A stretch of DNA of 25,666 bases, taken from an uncultured Lachnospiraceae bacterium (GTDB lineage: Bacteria > Bacillota > Clostridia > Lachnospirales > Lachnospiraceae). Positions within the stretch are counted from its first letter, which is position 1. Every line of letters begins with the position of its first letter. Of this stretch, positions 1 to 7,665 are shown piece by piece. The translations under genes were made by a program, and so were the position numbers. The notes beneath the pieces are model-generated. The model was not told the origin of the DNA. It worked only from the letters and a program-made list of their open reading frames with translations, and did not search any database. The stretch spans positions 1 through 25,666 of the forward strand of contig CAJUHQ010000041.1 of the NCBI GenBank assembly GCA_910586095.1, written 5' to 3'.

Positions 1-12
1 TTTTGCTGTCTA

Positions 13-47
13 ATTTCCACCCCCTCCGTGTCCAATTTTAGTTTACC
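13..47 (-). repeat. possible decayed terminal CRISPR repeat
   Basis: This 35-base stretch begins ATTTCC, keeps a C-rich left half and an ATTTT block, and ends in C. It matches the CRISPR repeat at about 20 of 35 positions by hand alignment. It lies 31 bases beyond the leader-distal repeat, close to one spacer length. Decayed repeats are common at the distal end of arrays. The identity is low enough that chance is possible. Confidence 0.35.
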
Positions 48-78
48 ACTTCAAAGTTGCAGAAGAGTCCATTGTTGG

Positions 79-812
79 GTTTCCGTCCCCTTTCGGGGGG
101 TATTTTTTCTAAACGGTGATAACTTTGCATTTTATATGCCAGTTGCAATGTTTCCGTCCCCTTTCGGGGGGTATTTTTTCTAAACATGCGGTTATATGGG
201 TTATGTAGACGGCGTTTACAATTTCCGTCCCCTTTCGGGGGGTATTTTTTCTAAACAATGAAGAAAGAATTTTGTGCTTTGTTTAATCAGATTTCCGTCC
301 CCTTTCGGGGGGATTTTTTCTAAACTGACAGATCTTCGTCGTATACTCTCAAATGAGTAATTTCCGTCCCCTTTCGGGGGGATTTTTTCTAAACGAGACC
401 AATAATTAAATTGTACGCCTTCCCATCAATTTCCGTCCCCTTTCGGGGGGATTTTTTCTAAACAATGCGGAATCCCTAAAAGCTATTTGCGGCAGATAAT
501 TTCCGTCCCCTTTCGGGGGGATTTTTTCTAAACGAGATGGGCGTTACGGAATTAAAACCGGAGAGATTATTTCCGTCCCCTTTCGGGGGGATTTTTTCTA
601 AACATTTATGGGATGAGCGAGATTGCGATTATCAAGGATTTCCGTCCCCTTTCGGGGGGATTTTTTCTAAACCGGTTTTGGAACGCTGTCTAAAACGCAC
701 AGGTCACTATTTCCGTCCCCTTTCGGGGGGATTTTTTCTAAACTTCGAACAATTACAGATATGAATATTTCGGAAGCATTTCCGTCCCCTTTCGGGGGGA
801 TTTTTTCTAAAC
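79..812 (-). CRISPR. type III-A CRISPR array, 11 repeats and 10 spacers
   Basis: Eleven near-identical repeats start at 79, 150, 221, 291, 360, 429, 499, 569, 638, 709 and 778. The first three are 36 bases and the other eight 35, with unique spacers of 34-36 bases. On the minus strand each repeat starts GTTTAG, has a CCCC/GGGG stem closed by GAAA, and ends ACGGAAAT (ACGGAAAC in the two leftmost). From memory, that 8-base 3' end matches the 5' handle of Streptococcus thermophilus Csm crRNAs, so the crRNA sense is minus, co-directional with the cas genes. The leader is therefore on the csm5 side and the oldest spacers are on the left. No spacer origin can be assigned without a search. Confidence 0.97.
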
Positions 813-974
813 CCTCTCCCCCACACTCCGTCATACAGGCTTACTCTATATGCCTTATGCGGGGGAAAGGGTTTTTGTTGAGATATTTTTACTTTTGGCC
901 TTTATAAATCACTGATAACGCCAGTATTTTCAAGGGGCGTGGGAAAACAGTACAATTTAGGCTATATAAACTTT
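813..974 (-). promoter_or_regulatory. CRISPR leader between csm5 and the array
   Basis: This 162-base AT-rich gap lies between the csm5 stop and the first repeat in the crRNA direction, where a leader belongs. It could carry an array promoter (on the minus strand there is a TTATAAA box upstream of the repeats), but no well-spaced -35 was found, so read-through from csm5 is also possible. The bases next to the first repeat (CCCTCTCCCCC, 813-823) are complementary to GGGGGAAAGGG at 861-871 except at one position. Confidence 0.7.
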
Positions 975-2093
975 TTAATATGCCTTGATCGATTCAATCT
1001 TACACATTCCCATTGGTATTGTTTTGCCCTGATATTTCGTGCATTTCATAATGTGCGGAGATGCCCCATACAATTTGTCTTTGTCATGCTTGTGGTTTCG
1101 TGGCACCCCTGTCTTGCCAAAGATCGTCTGCGTTAGCTCCATCCCCTCTTTTTTTCCATATAACGGATAGACAATCGTTTTTGACACAAAACCGCATCCG
1201 CCACCACAAAACACATAGTTTGTCTTTGGTGCACCTATTTTAGTAAACGCCGCCGCAAAATGTGTATAATAATTTTTTATAAACAATTTCACAGCCTCCA
1301 CCAAATCATTAGTGGTCCATTGGCATACGCTGGTGTCAATGGTCATAGAAAACGAGATCGCTGTATTGGGTTTAATGCACTCTCTAAGCATTGGAAGTGT
1401 TGTCTCTATCCCATTCGTATGTAACTCAACTTTCTGACACAATACCAGATCTTCCACAGACAACGGCTCACTGTCACTAATCACAATTCCCTGCATCACA
1501 TCATTTACCCCATCATTGGGCTTAGTCCCTTCTCTTGCAAGTGTCCGATAACAGAGTTCCTCTATCGCAGTGATATCCCTTTTTAGATAATTGGTTCTAG
1601 ATGCTTTATATTGTGCATTTTTCCTTAGCTCTTGTTTAACATCTTGATACTTGTGATCATGATTGATTATATCCGCTCCTAGCATAATCCCCCGAAACAT
1701 TCCTTTTAGCGTACTTCCAGGAATGTAGGGATTTCCATAGGCATCTTTGATACACTCTAGAACTTGCAGTCTGTTGGAATTGCTCTCGTCCACTGCATCC
1801 CCACAATCTAATTGATACTTGATTAGTGGCTGGATCTCTCCTACTTTGATATTCTGCTTTCTTAGCCACATAGCAAGCCCCAGATTGTATGATCCTAACA
1901 AATACTCTTCAAATGCGACCTGCTTGCGTCTTTTTGTCATCTCATGATACAGCTTTTGAATATCGACGATTCCCACCTGTCTACTATTTACAAACACATA
2001 TTCCTTTTTTCCGATTTCCCTGCCACTTCCGACAAACACGGGACCTAGGACGCGCATCACAACCTGATATCTCTTTAAATACTGCTCCCTCAT
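975..2093 (-). CDS. csm5: Csm5, type III-A effector subunit (RAMP, crRNA 3' end cap)
   Basis: This 372-residue protein is a RAMP (Cas7-like) subunit of the Csm complex. It begins with the beta strand and glycine turn typical of the fold (VLGPVFVGSGREIGKKEY, about residues 15-32). Around residues 122-136 it has the YIPGSTLKGMFRG segment shared by Csm3 and Csm5. In studied Csm complexes Csm5 caps the crRNA 3' end and helps recruit maturation nucleases. Its ATG overlaps the csm4 stop in an ATGA arrangement, so the two are probably translationally coupled. It is the last cas gene before the leader; the usual csm6 does not follow. Confidence 0.93.
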   Translation of the reverse strand: MREQYLKRYQVVMRVLGPVFVGSGREIGKKEYVFVNSRQVGIVDIQKLYHEMTKRRKQVAFEEYLLGSYNLGLAMWLRKQNIKVGEIQPLIKYQLDCGDAVDESNSNRLQVLECIKDAYGNPYIPGSTLKGMFRGIMLGADIINHDHKYQDVKQELRKNAQYKASRTNYLKRDITAIEELCYRTLAREGTKPNDGVNDVMQGIVISDSEPLSVEDLVLCQKVELHTNGIETTLPMLRECIKPNTAISFSMTIDTSVCQWTTNDLVEAVKLFIKNYYTHFAAAFTKIGAPKTNYVFCGGGCGFVSKTIVYPLYGKKEGMELTQTIFGKTGVPRNHKHDKDKLYGASPHIMKCTKYQGKTIPMGMCKIESIKAY

Positions 2094-3025
2094 GCATCCA
2101 CCTCCATAAACATAGGCTTTGCATACCGATACACGGGATGGCGGCCCTTTTTGTCTGATACATCATAGATGTCTCCCTGATATCTGTTGACAAAACAGGA
2201 GCCTGCCTGAAATGCATACAAATCCCGTTTTCTCATTTGCTCTGGAGCATACTGACTCGATGCGACGAACCCGCTTCGCTTACAGAGAAGATATTCTGCT
2301 TTGTCCAGCGCAGATTCCAGCTCCTCTTCTCTAGGAAGCGATATGGACAGAGACATATATTGCCTTCCCTCTTTTGTGAGTCTATCACAAAATCCATCCA
2401 AAAGCGCTCCTGTACGCAGCTCAAATCGTCCAAGTCCTGCTGCTCGTTTGCCACCAATCCCACTAAAGGACAGACTCATCAACAATTCCTCTAGAAGCGT
2501 TGCCGCCTCCTGCTGCTGATATCCTACTATAATATAGAGTCCATTCCCTGCATGATAATAATATGTTCCAATCCGATAAGGCTTTGTTTCCTCTTCGCCG
2601 CGAATAGAGGCAGCCGTTTTCATCTCAAAATAACCCAGCCTGTCCATTCCTTCATCTTGTGCGCCGATCACATCATAATTTCCTGCCAAATATATCCCGA
2701 TTTGTTCCATTGGTATATATTTTAACTTTTTATACGCCTTTTTTATCTTGGAATCACCGCGATTTTGTGCTGTCTCAATTCGCTTCATCGGTTTAGGAAG
2801 ATAATACGTCTTTCCTATGTAGGGAAAGGCATCCGAAAACAGCAGCACACCATTCTTTACATATTGATAAAAACTATCAAAAACGTCTGCTCCTCTTTGC
2901 ATTGCCTCCTGACATAACGCTGAGAACAGGGTGTCCGCACAGAATGTATACTCACCGTCTTCCAGATTCTGCCTGCCAAAATGGACTGCGCTGCGAAACG
3001 CTAGTTGATACACCTTGTACTCCAT
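2090..3025 (-). CDS. csm4: Csm4, type III-A effector subunit (Cas5-like, crRNA 5' handle)
   Basis: This 311-residue Cas5-like RAMP binds the crRNA 5' handle and joins Cas10 to the Csm3 backbone in known Csm complexes. The N-terminus MEYKVYQLAFRSAVHFG followed by DTLFSALCQEA is characteristic of Csm4. The later segment SFSGIGGKRAAGLGRF (near residue 190) is the glycine-rich RAMP loop. I chose the start at 3025 because it matches the family N-terminus and lies 10 bases from GGAGG. An ATG at 3034, overlapping the csm3 stop as ATGA and adding three residues, is an alternative. Its own stop overlaps the csm5 start. Confidence 0.93.
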   Translation of the reverse strand: MEYKVYQLAFRSAVHFGRQNLEDGEYTFCADTLFSALCQEAMQRGADVFDSFYQYVKNGVLLFSDAFPYIGKTYYLPKPMKRIETAQNRGDSKIKKAYKKLKYIPMEQIGIYLAGNYDVIGAQDEGMDRLGYFEMKTAASIRGEEETKPYRIGTYYYHAGNGLYIIVGYQQQEAATLLEELLMSLSFSGIGGKRAAGLGRFELRTGALLDGFCDRLTKEGRQYMSLSISLPREEELESALDKAEYLLCKRSGFVASSQYAPEQMRKRDLYAFQAGSCFVNRYQGDIYDVSDKKGRHPVYRYAKPMFMEVDA

Positions 3026-3030
3026 CCCAA

Positions 3031-3696
3031 TCATTCCTCCACCTTTTGCAAAATATGGTTGCACTCATCTATCATGGCCTTTGGCACAGCGCCCACTACA
3101 GCCTTTGCCTTAACATCATGAAACAGCACTTTTCCATATCCTCTAGACCCATTTCCTCCAATATAATCATACTGTACTAGGCGAAGCCCCTCTGCTAACA
3201 CATCCATATCCTCATAGACTTCGTTCTCAGCCTCCACCTCATACATTAGGTCCATCTGAAAGAGGGAACCGCGAACCACTCGCTCAATCTGTCGGGGATT
3301 GGCCACTGCTGAGACTCTATTAATTGTATTTTCAAACTTGATCTCCGTTAAACTTTGTAACCCTTTTTCTCTAAGTGCCTCCTCATTTGACAAAAACATA
3401 TCTGAAATCAGCACTCTGCTTCTCTTTACCTGATTTTCCTTCGCACTTCCAAATAGCCGTGTCAGACAAGGTGCGTCCTCATCTGGTTTTCTCGCAAGTT
3501 TTTCGTTGTATTCTTTTGCTAGAAGAGCACGCATTTTTCCTTTTAGAGAGCTTCCTGGTATCATGGGCAGATTGGTTCTAGCATCCTTAATCACTGGCGA
3601 ATCGACTGCACCAATTGCAGCAAAGGTTGACGATCCCCCGATATGCATTCCTGTCTTTACTTCTATTATCCCTGTAATCTGAATCTTTGCGTACAT
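3031..3696 (-). CDS. csm3: Csm3, type III-A backbone subunit and target RNA nuclease
   Basis: This 221-residue Cas7-like RAMP polymerises along the crRNA and cuts target RNA at 6-base steps in studied systems. Asp32 in AIGAVDSPVIKD is at the position of the catalytic Asp of characterised Csm3 proteins, so cleavage competence is predicted. IPGSSLKGKMRALLA (about residues 46-60) and YIGGNGSRGYGKV (near residue 180) are the expected RAMP motifs. A strong AGGAGG precedes the start. The 70-base gap upstream, to csm2, is the largest inside csm2-csm5 and holds nothing else that I recognise. Confidence 0.97.
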   Translation of the reverse strand: MYAKIQITGIIEVKTGMHIGGSSTFAAIGAVDSPVIKDARTNLPMIPGSSLKGKMRALLAKEYNEKLARKPDEDAPCLTRLFGSAKENQVKRSRVLISDMFLSNEEALREKGLQSLTEIKFENTINRVSAVANPRQIERVVRGSLFQMDLMYEVEAENEVYEDMDVLAEGLRLVQYDYIGGNGSRGYGKVLFHDVKAKAVVGAVPKAMIDECNHILQKVEE

Positions 3697-3766
3697 ACGT
3701 TTTTCCTCCTAATCCCATACCGTTGTAAAACGACCGTTCTCATTTATTTCCATCGATCTGTTATGG

Positions 3767-4159
3767 TTATGACTCTCTACCACCATAATACTTATGAAAT
3801 GCCACCAATGCTTCCATATAGCGATTAAACAAAATATAACTTTTGCGGCTGCCTCTGATATTTTTAAGTACTGTAAGAAGATCCGCCTTTTCAACCAAAT
3901 TTTTAACAGACGGCTCTCTGCCTGCCTCATACAAAAAACGTACCCGCAAATATTCGATTCGCGCACAGATCTCCTCATTTAACCGATCTTCACTTTGGTT
4001 AATCACTTCATTATAAATATCTGCTGTGAGCGTCAATAGATTGCGCAGCTTCGAGGTAGTTACCATTTGTATCATACGCCCATTTTTGTCTTTTAGATTT
4101 TTTAGATTCATAATTACCTTTTCAGCGGTGTCAACATAGTTCTGTTCATTTACCTGCAT
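3767..4159 (-). CDS. csm2: Csm2, type III-A small subunit
   Basis: This 130-residue, mostly helical protein has the length and position of Csm2. Segments such as TTSKLRNLLTLTADIYNE, RIEYLRVRFLYEAGR and YMEALVAFHKYYGG match the family pattern. Csm2 forms the second filament of the effector, contacting crRNA and target but without catalytic activity. Its start overlaps the cas10 end by 14 bases, which suggests translational coupling and fixed stoichiometry. Confidence 0.93.
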   Translation of the reverse strand: MQVNEQNYVDTAEKVIMNLKNLKDKNGRMIQMVTTSKLRNLLTLTADIYNEVINQSEDRLNEEICARIEYLRVRFLYEAGREPSVKNLVEKADLLTVLKNIRGSRKSYILFNRYMEALVAFHKYYGGRES

Positions 4160-6542
4160 CGTACTCTTCCTCCTTCTGTCTTGTCAGATATGTATATAAA
4201 CTGATTGCCGTTTTTACCTGCCTGCAATCTGCCTCCTTTTGAATCCATCGATACATCTTAGACGAAAATTCCTTGTAGGCCATCTTTTGTTCGGGCTCTG
4301 CTCCCTTTTCTGGCTCTAGTCGTGACAACAGATAGACATACCTGGCAAAATTAATCTTTTCCGCCCTGTTGCGAATCAGGTCCAAAAGATGATACAGGAA
4401 ATTCTTGCCCCTATCCTGTGAAATCGAAAAGAATCGCGCGATCACCTGATACTTTTCACCTAGCACACATTGTTCTAATTCCTGCCAAGTATATGTTCCA
4501 TCACTGATGATCTCCTCTTTGCCAGATTCATTCTTGATGGTATGGTGCTGTCCATCCTCAAACAGAGTCACCGCATTTTTTCCAGGAAGCATCTTGGAAG
4601 CATCCTCTAGAACTGCCACCTCCCTAGCAATGGCACTGATCGGATAACTTGCCTGATAGATGCCAATCCCCGCCGACAGCGTCAATGTGTTTTGTGTGTA
4701 TTTCTGAAATGCTTTTTTAATGTCAATGGCTAGCTCAATAATCTCATTCCATGATCCTACAATAAACAGATCGTCTCCGCCAGAATAACAAATGGTAACA
4801 TTTCTTGGAGATGCGGGTTCTCCATCGACTGTGTATGTTCCTTTTGCCAATATTTGATTGATATGAAATTTAAAAAAGAGTGAGAGCTGGCGAGATAGGG
4901 TTGCTGTTCTTGAGAGCGTCACATATCGGTTTTGATTAGCAGGATTTTCAAAGCCAGACACAAACGCCTGCCCTAGATTGTCCACATCTGCGCGGATGAT
5001 TCCAATCCGATCAATCCCTCTTGCCTCCTTAGCATACTGCTCAAATGTCTTTTTGCTGGTATAATCTCCCACCCACAATTTCGTTGCAATATGCCTGCCT
5101 GTAAACAGTTTATTTTTGCTGTATGCGCGCACAAAATATGGATCGTTTTGCATTTTTTCCTTGAGTGATTTTGCATTGTCTGACACAAGATAATACTCTC
5201 CAGGAAGCACAAGTGCGCCTTCTTTTTTCTCTAGTGTAACAGTAAAAAATTCATCCTCTAAAATATTGCGCGAAAAGCGTTCAATCGCATGACAGACAGG
5301 ACAGACACCTTCCTCATTGACCTTTGCAATCTTTCGGCACACCTTGCACTCACGCGTGTAATCGCCATATGTCCTAGTATTGAATGACACAATATCCTTT
5401 GCCGAATATCGATGGCTCTTTCTTTTTGAGATTTCCTCTCCTGCTTGCCTAAAAATCTGTGCATAACTGCCCTCTGGAACATTTTTAAGTGCGTTTGTGC
5501 TACAAGGAGCATATCCCCATGCCACATACAATGAAATATGGAACTGTTTCATGAGCCAGTGATTGAGTTCATCCATATATTCTTTCACTGCACTCTGAAC
5601 TTTCTGTGTATTAGGCATCAAAATATAACAGTGTCCGCCACCAGAATAAATCAAATTGGCGCGTGACAGATGTAATTTTTGCAGCAGACAGTCGATCATG
5701 TGTTCCATCATAATCTCTAGATAAAAAGAACGAGCACGCAGCGTTTTTAACGCATTTTTGCTCGCAATGGTATAGATAAAATCCTGTATTCCTGAAACAT
5801 CCATCGAAAAGAGCAAAAAAGCATCCTGCCTATAAAAATTCATACTCTGTTCAAATAATTTTTCTTTATAATTACTATCCTCTTGTTCCTGCATATTGGC
5901 ATAGATACAACTTGCCACTGCTGCTGTAAGCTTCACATGATCGAACAAGGAGACATCTGCCATCTCTGCCTTTGCAGTGGAGGATGGAATATAGGAAAGA
6001 TTTGCCTCTAACACTTCCAACAAAGAATTGATATATTCGGATGTCCACTCTAACCCACAAAGATTGTCGGTCAACATATGTTTTACTTTGGTATAAAAAT
6101 GTTCGTCAAACATTGTTTTTTGATCTGTAGGATAGTTGAGCCCATCTTCAGAATTCAACGTTTTAGGCTCATAGTATTTCTCCTCCTGATTCTGATTCAG
6201 AATATTAAAAACACTCTGTAGTGGCGTAGAGATCTCAAATCCCACATCCTGCGCTTCCTTTTGTCGTCGGTCTGTGGCAGATGCAATATTGTCCGCAATA
6301 TAGATAATATAGGCGAGAGAATCTTGTTCAAGCACAGCATTTTTTAACGCATCTGCATGATGATATCGCACACAGTCTAACACATCTAGATCGTCTATGT
6401 GAATCTCATCTTTTAGAAATGTATAGCCGCTTACGCTGTGTTTTCTTCTATCCTCCCCTTGACGGTACAATACTTTTCCAATATCGTGCAACAGTCCTCC
6501 TACTACCAACTTCACCTCTCTATCTGTCATTTTGATAATCAT
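4146..6542 (-). CDS. cas10: Cas10/Csm1, HD nuclease and cyclic oligoadenylate synthase
   Basis: This 798-residue protein is the large subunit of the Csm complex. The HD nuclease signature GGLLHDIGKVLYR is at about residues 15-27 (His19, Asp20). The first palm domain is marked by MDVSGIQDFIYT. Four cysteines (399, 402, 414, 417) form a zinc-binding linker. The second palm has SGGDDLF with GGDD at 588-591, the metal site that makes cyclic oligoadenylates from ATP on target RNA binding. Both activities therefore look intact. SD AAAGGAG lies almost on top of the first ATG (6542) and 13 bases from a second ATG at 6530, so the protein may start at MTDREVK. A 151-base gap separates it from cas6 upstream. 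Confidence 0.97.
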   Translation of the reverse strand: MIIKMTDREVKLVVGGLLHDIGKVLYRQGEDRRKHSVSGYTFLKDEIHIDDLDVLDCVRYHHADALKNAVLEQDSLAYIIYIADNIASATDRRQKEAQDVGFEISTPLQSVFNILNQNQEEKYYEPKTLNSEDGLNYPTDQKTMFDEHFYTKVKHMLTDNLCGLEWTSEYINSLLEVLEANLSYIPSSTAKAEMADVSLFDHVKLTAAVASCIYANMQEQEDSNYKEKLFEQSMNFYRQDAFLLFSMDVSGIQDFIYTIASKNALKTLRARSFYLEIMMEHMIDCLLQKLHLSRANLIYSGGGHCYILMPNTQKVQSAVKEYMDELNHWLMKQFHISLYVAWGYAPCSTNALKNVPEGSYAQIFRQAGEEISKRKSHRYSAKDIVSFNTRTYGDYTRECKVCRKIAKVNEEGVCPVCHAIERFSRNILEDEFFTVTLEKKEGALVLPGEYYLVSDNAKSLKEKMQNDPYFVRAYSKNKLFTGRHIATKLWVGDYTSKKTFEQYAKEARGIDRIGIIRADVDNLGQAFVSGFENPANQNRYVTLSRTATLSRQLSLFFKFHINQILAKGTYTVDGEPASPRNVTICYSGGDDLFIVGSWNEIIELAIDIKKAFQKYTQNTLTLSAGIGIYQASYPISAIAREVAVLEDASKMLPGKNAVTLFEDGQHHTIKNESGKEEIISDGTYTWQELEQCVLGEKYQVIARFFSISQDRGKNFLYHLLDLIRNRAEKINFARYVYLLSRLEPEKGAEPEQKMAYKEFSSKMYRWIQKEADCRQVKTAISLYTYLTRQKEEEYDAGK

Positions 6543-6646
6543 ACTCCTTTCTCAACATGTACCCTAAAAAATCTTGGTAGACTCCTCTGACTGCTTAGAC
6601 TTTCTTTATTCTTTTTAGTAGAACCTGTCCACTAAGAATTCTACAT

Positions 6647-6676
6647 ATAGTATTCTTGTTGTATGTGCCTTAACAA
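6647..6676 (-). promoter_or_regulatory. candidate promoter for cas10-csm2-5
   Basis: Read on the minus strand, TTGTTA is followed after 18 bases by TACTAT, about 100 bases upstream of cas10. This could let cas10-csm5 be expressed apart from cas6. The -10 is not ideal, so this is a suggestion. Confidence 0.35.
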
Positions 6677-6693
6677 TGTACGACACATCTCCT

Positions 6694-7446
6694 TTAACTG
6701 ATTAGATGTTCTTTGCCTATCTTTAGTGCTCCCATTCCTACAGAGGTTTTGATTCCTACTCCAGAGTATTCTCCAAAGCGCACCAACAGCTTTGCATACT
6801 TTGCCATTGTAGTAGTACCTGTCACTTTAACGCCAATCTCCCCTTGAAAAGCAGGAATTTTGACTCCTTCCATCGGAAAAAAAGTGCTGCGCAGACGATA
6901 CCGAACAATCTGGCTGTTTGTCGTCAACTGCTCTAATGTGTCATCATCATACAATTGCATGTTGGCGGATGCTGCGCTATATTTATTCATAAGGCTCTGA
7001 TAAATATAGCGCATATCTGGCATAATCATATACTTTCCATTGCTTTTAAAGGCTGTCGGTGTAAGAAACTCTAGATTCAAATATCGATTGTATGAATCAG
7101 AATAGAACTCTTCTAACAACGCCTGTTGTTGAACAGTTCTGACTGTTTTCTCACAAATAGTGACGTGCATTTGCTTTTTGTTGATCGTAAATGCTGTAAA
7201 TTTCCCATCCAGTAAAGGCACAATAATGTTTTCATATGCCTCTTTTGTATAAGTCTTAATAACCCATACTTTTTCTTCCTTTCCCACAATAATATACTGG
7301 CTGTATGGCTTTAACCCTTGCTCATGCAAACGCTCTGCATATTCTGGCGCAATCTGTTCCATCAGGACACCTTGCATATTGGACGACTGATAATACCCAA
7401 AATCACGTTGGTCCACGTCCAGTTTCATCTTAAGTTCCGCCAACAT
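6694..7446 (-). CDS. cas6: Cas6, CRISPR pre-crRNA processing endoribonuclease
   Basis: This 250-residue protein cuts pre-crRNA within each repeat to leave the 8-base 5' handle. The N-terminal half has His41 in AERLHEQGLKPYSQY, the usual place for the Cas6 active-site His. The C-terminus has the glycine-rich loop GVGIKTSVGMGALKI (about 229-243) that defines the family. I chose the ATG at 7446, seven bases after GGGGG; a GTG one codon earlier is possible. In S. epidermidis cas6 closes the operon, whereas here it comes first and is separated from cas10. No promoter was found in the hairpin-filled spacer upstream, so read-through from luxS is possible. Confidence 0.92.
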   Translation of the reverse strand: MLAELKMKLDVDQRDFGYYQSSNMQGVLMEQIAPEYAERLHEQGLKPYSQYIIVGKEEKVWVIKTYTKEAYENIIVPLLDGKFTAFTINKKQMHVTICEKTVRTVQQQALLEEFYSDSYNRYLNLEFLTPTAFKSNGKYMIMPDMRYIYQSLMNKYSAASANMQLYDDDTLEQLTTNSQIVRYRLRSTFFPMEGVKIPAFQGEIGVKVTGTTTMAKYAKLLVRFGEYSGVGIKTSVGMGALKIGKEHLIS

Positions 7447-7460
7447 CACAATACCCCCAT

Positions 7461-7479
7461 GTCGCAGCTTTGATGCGAC
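7461..7479 (-). other. hairpin just upstream of the cas6 ribosome binding site
   Basis: Perfect 6-bp stem, arms GTCGCA (7461-7466) and TGCGAC (7474-7479) with a 7-base loop. It ends about three bases before the G-run used as the cas6 SD. There is no T-run, so it does not look like a terminator. It could affect ribosome access or mRNA stability. Confidence 0.5.
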
Positions 7480-7492
7480 TCAAATTCGAATG

Positions 7493-7518
7493 AAAAACGC
7501 CTGTCTTTGGCGTTTTTT
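7493..7518. terminator. bidirectional intrinsic terminator between luxS and cas6
   Basis: Arms AAAAACGCC (7493-7501) and GGCGTTTTT (7509-7517) pair perfectly around a 7-base loop. The ends read as a T-run on either strand. It would be the second terminator met by transcripts leaving luxS. Confidence 0.65.
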
Positions 7519-7520
7519 CG

Positions 7521-7619
7521 GTGTGAAAAAAGTCTGCTATGCAGACTTAGTACTTCTCCGTGAAGCAGCCTTTGCTGCAAACGGAAACTGCCACAGGCAG
7601 TTAGAAGTACTTTTCACGC
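7521..7619. repeat. compact multi-branched structured element
   Basis: Ninety-nine bases that fold almost completely. An outer stem (7521-7529 with 7611-7619; 9 bp including one wobble) encloses hairpin AAGTCTGC/GCAGACTT (7530-7537, 7541-7548) and stem GTACTTCT/AGAAGTAC (7550-7557, 7603-7610). The latter encloses CCGT/ACGG around GCAGC/GCTGC (7558-7584) and hairpin AACTGCC/GGCAGTT (7586-7592, 7596-7602). Junction linkers are zero or one base. On the minus strand the AAGTCTGC hairpin runs into a T-run and could end luxS transcripts. Whether it is an RNA, a non-autonomous mobile repeat or only a terminator is unknown. Confidence 0.7.
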
Positions 7620-7630
7620 TAACCCCATCT

Positions 7631-7646
7631 GCCCGCTTTTGCGGGC
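7631..7646. other. short hairpin downstream of luxS
   Basis: GCCCGC and GCGGGC pair perfectly around TTTT (AAAA on the luxS sense strand). It starts 20 bases past the luxS stop and has no following T-run on the luxS strand. It probably stabilises the luxS mRNA 3' end or belongs to the adjacent structured element. Confidence 0.5.
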
Positions 7647-7665
7647 TATACCGTGTTTACTTTTT

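Noticed and set aside
537..764. Open frame across CRISPR repeats (75 codons, plus strand)
   Set aside because: It spans several repeats and spacers, reads the repeat as a peptide repeat, and has no ribosome binding site; it is a by-product of the array.
7521..7619. tRNA or known riboswitch in the luxS-cas6 spacer
   Set aside because: No T-loop, anticodon arm geometry or CCA-type end is present, and the nested layout does not match SAM, SAH or other riboswitches that I can recognise by eye.
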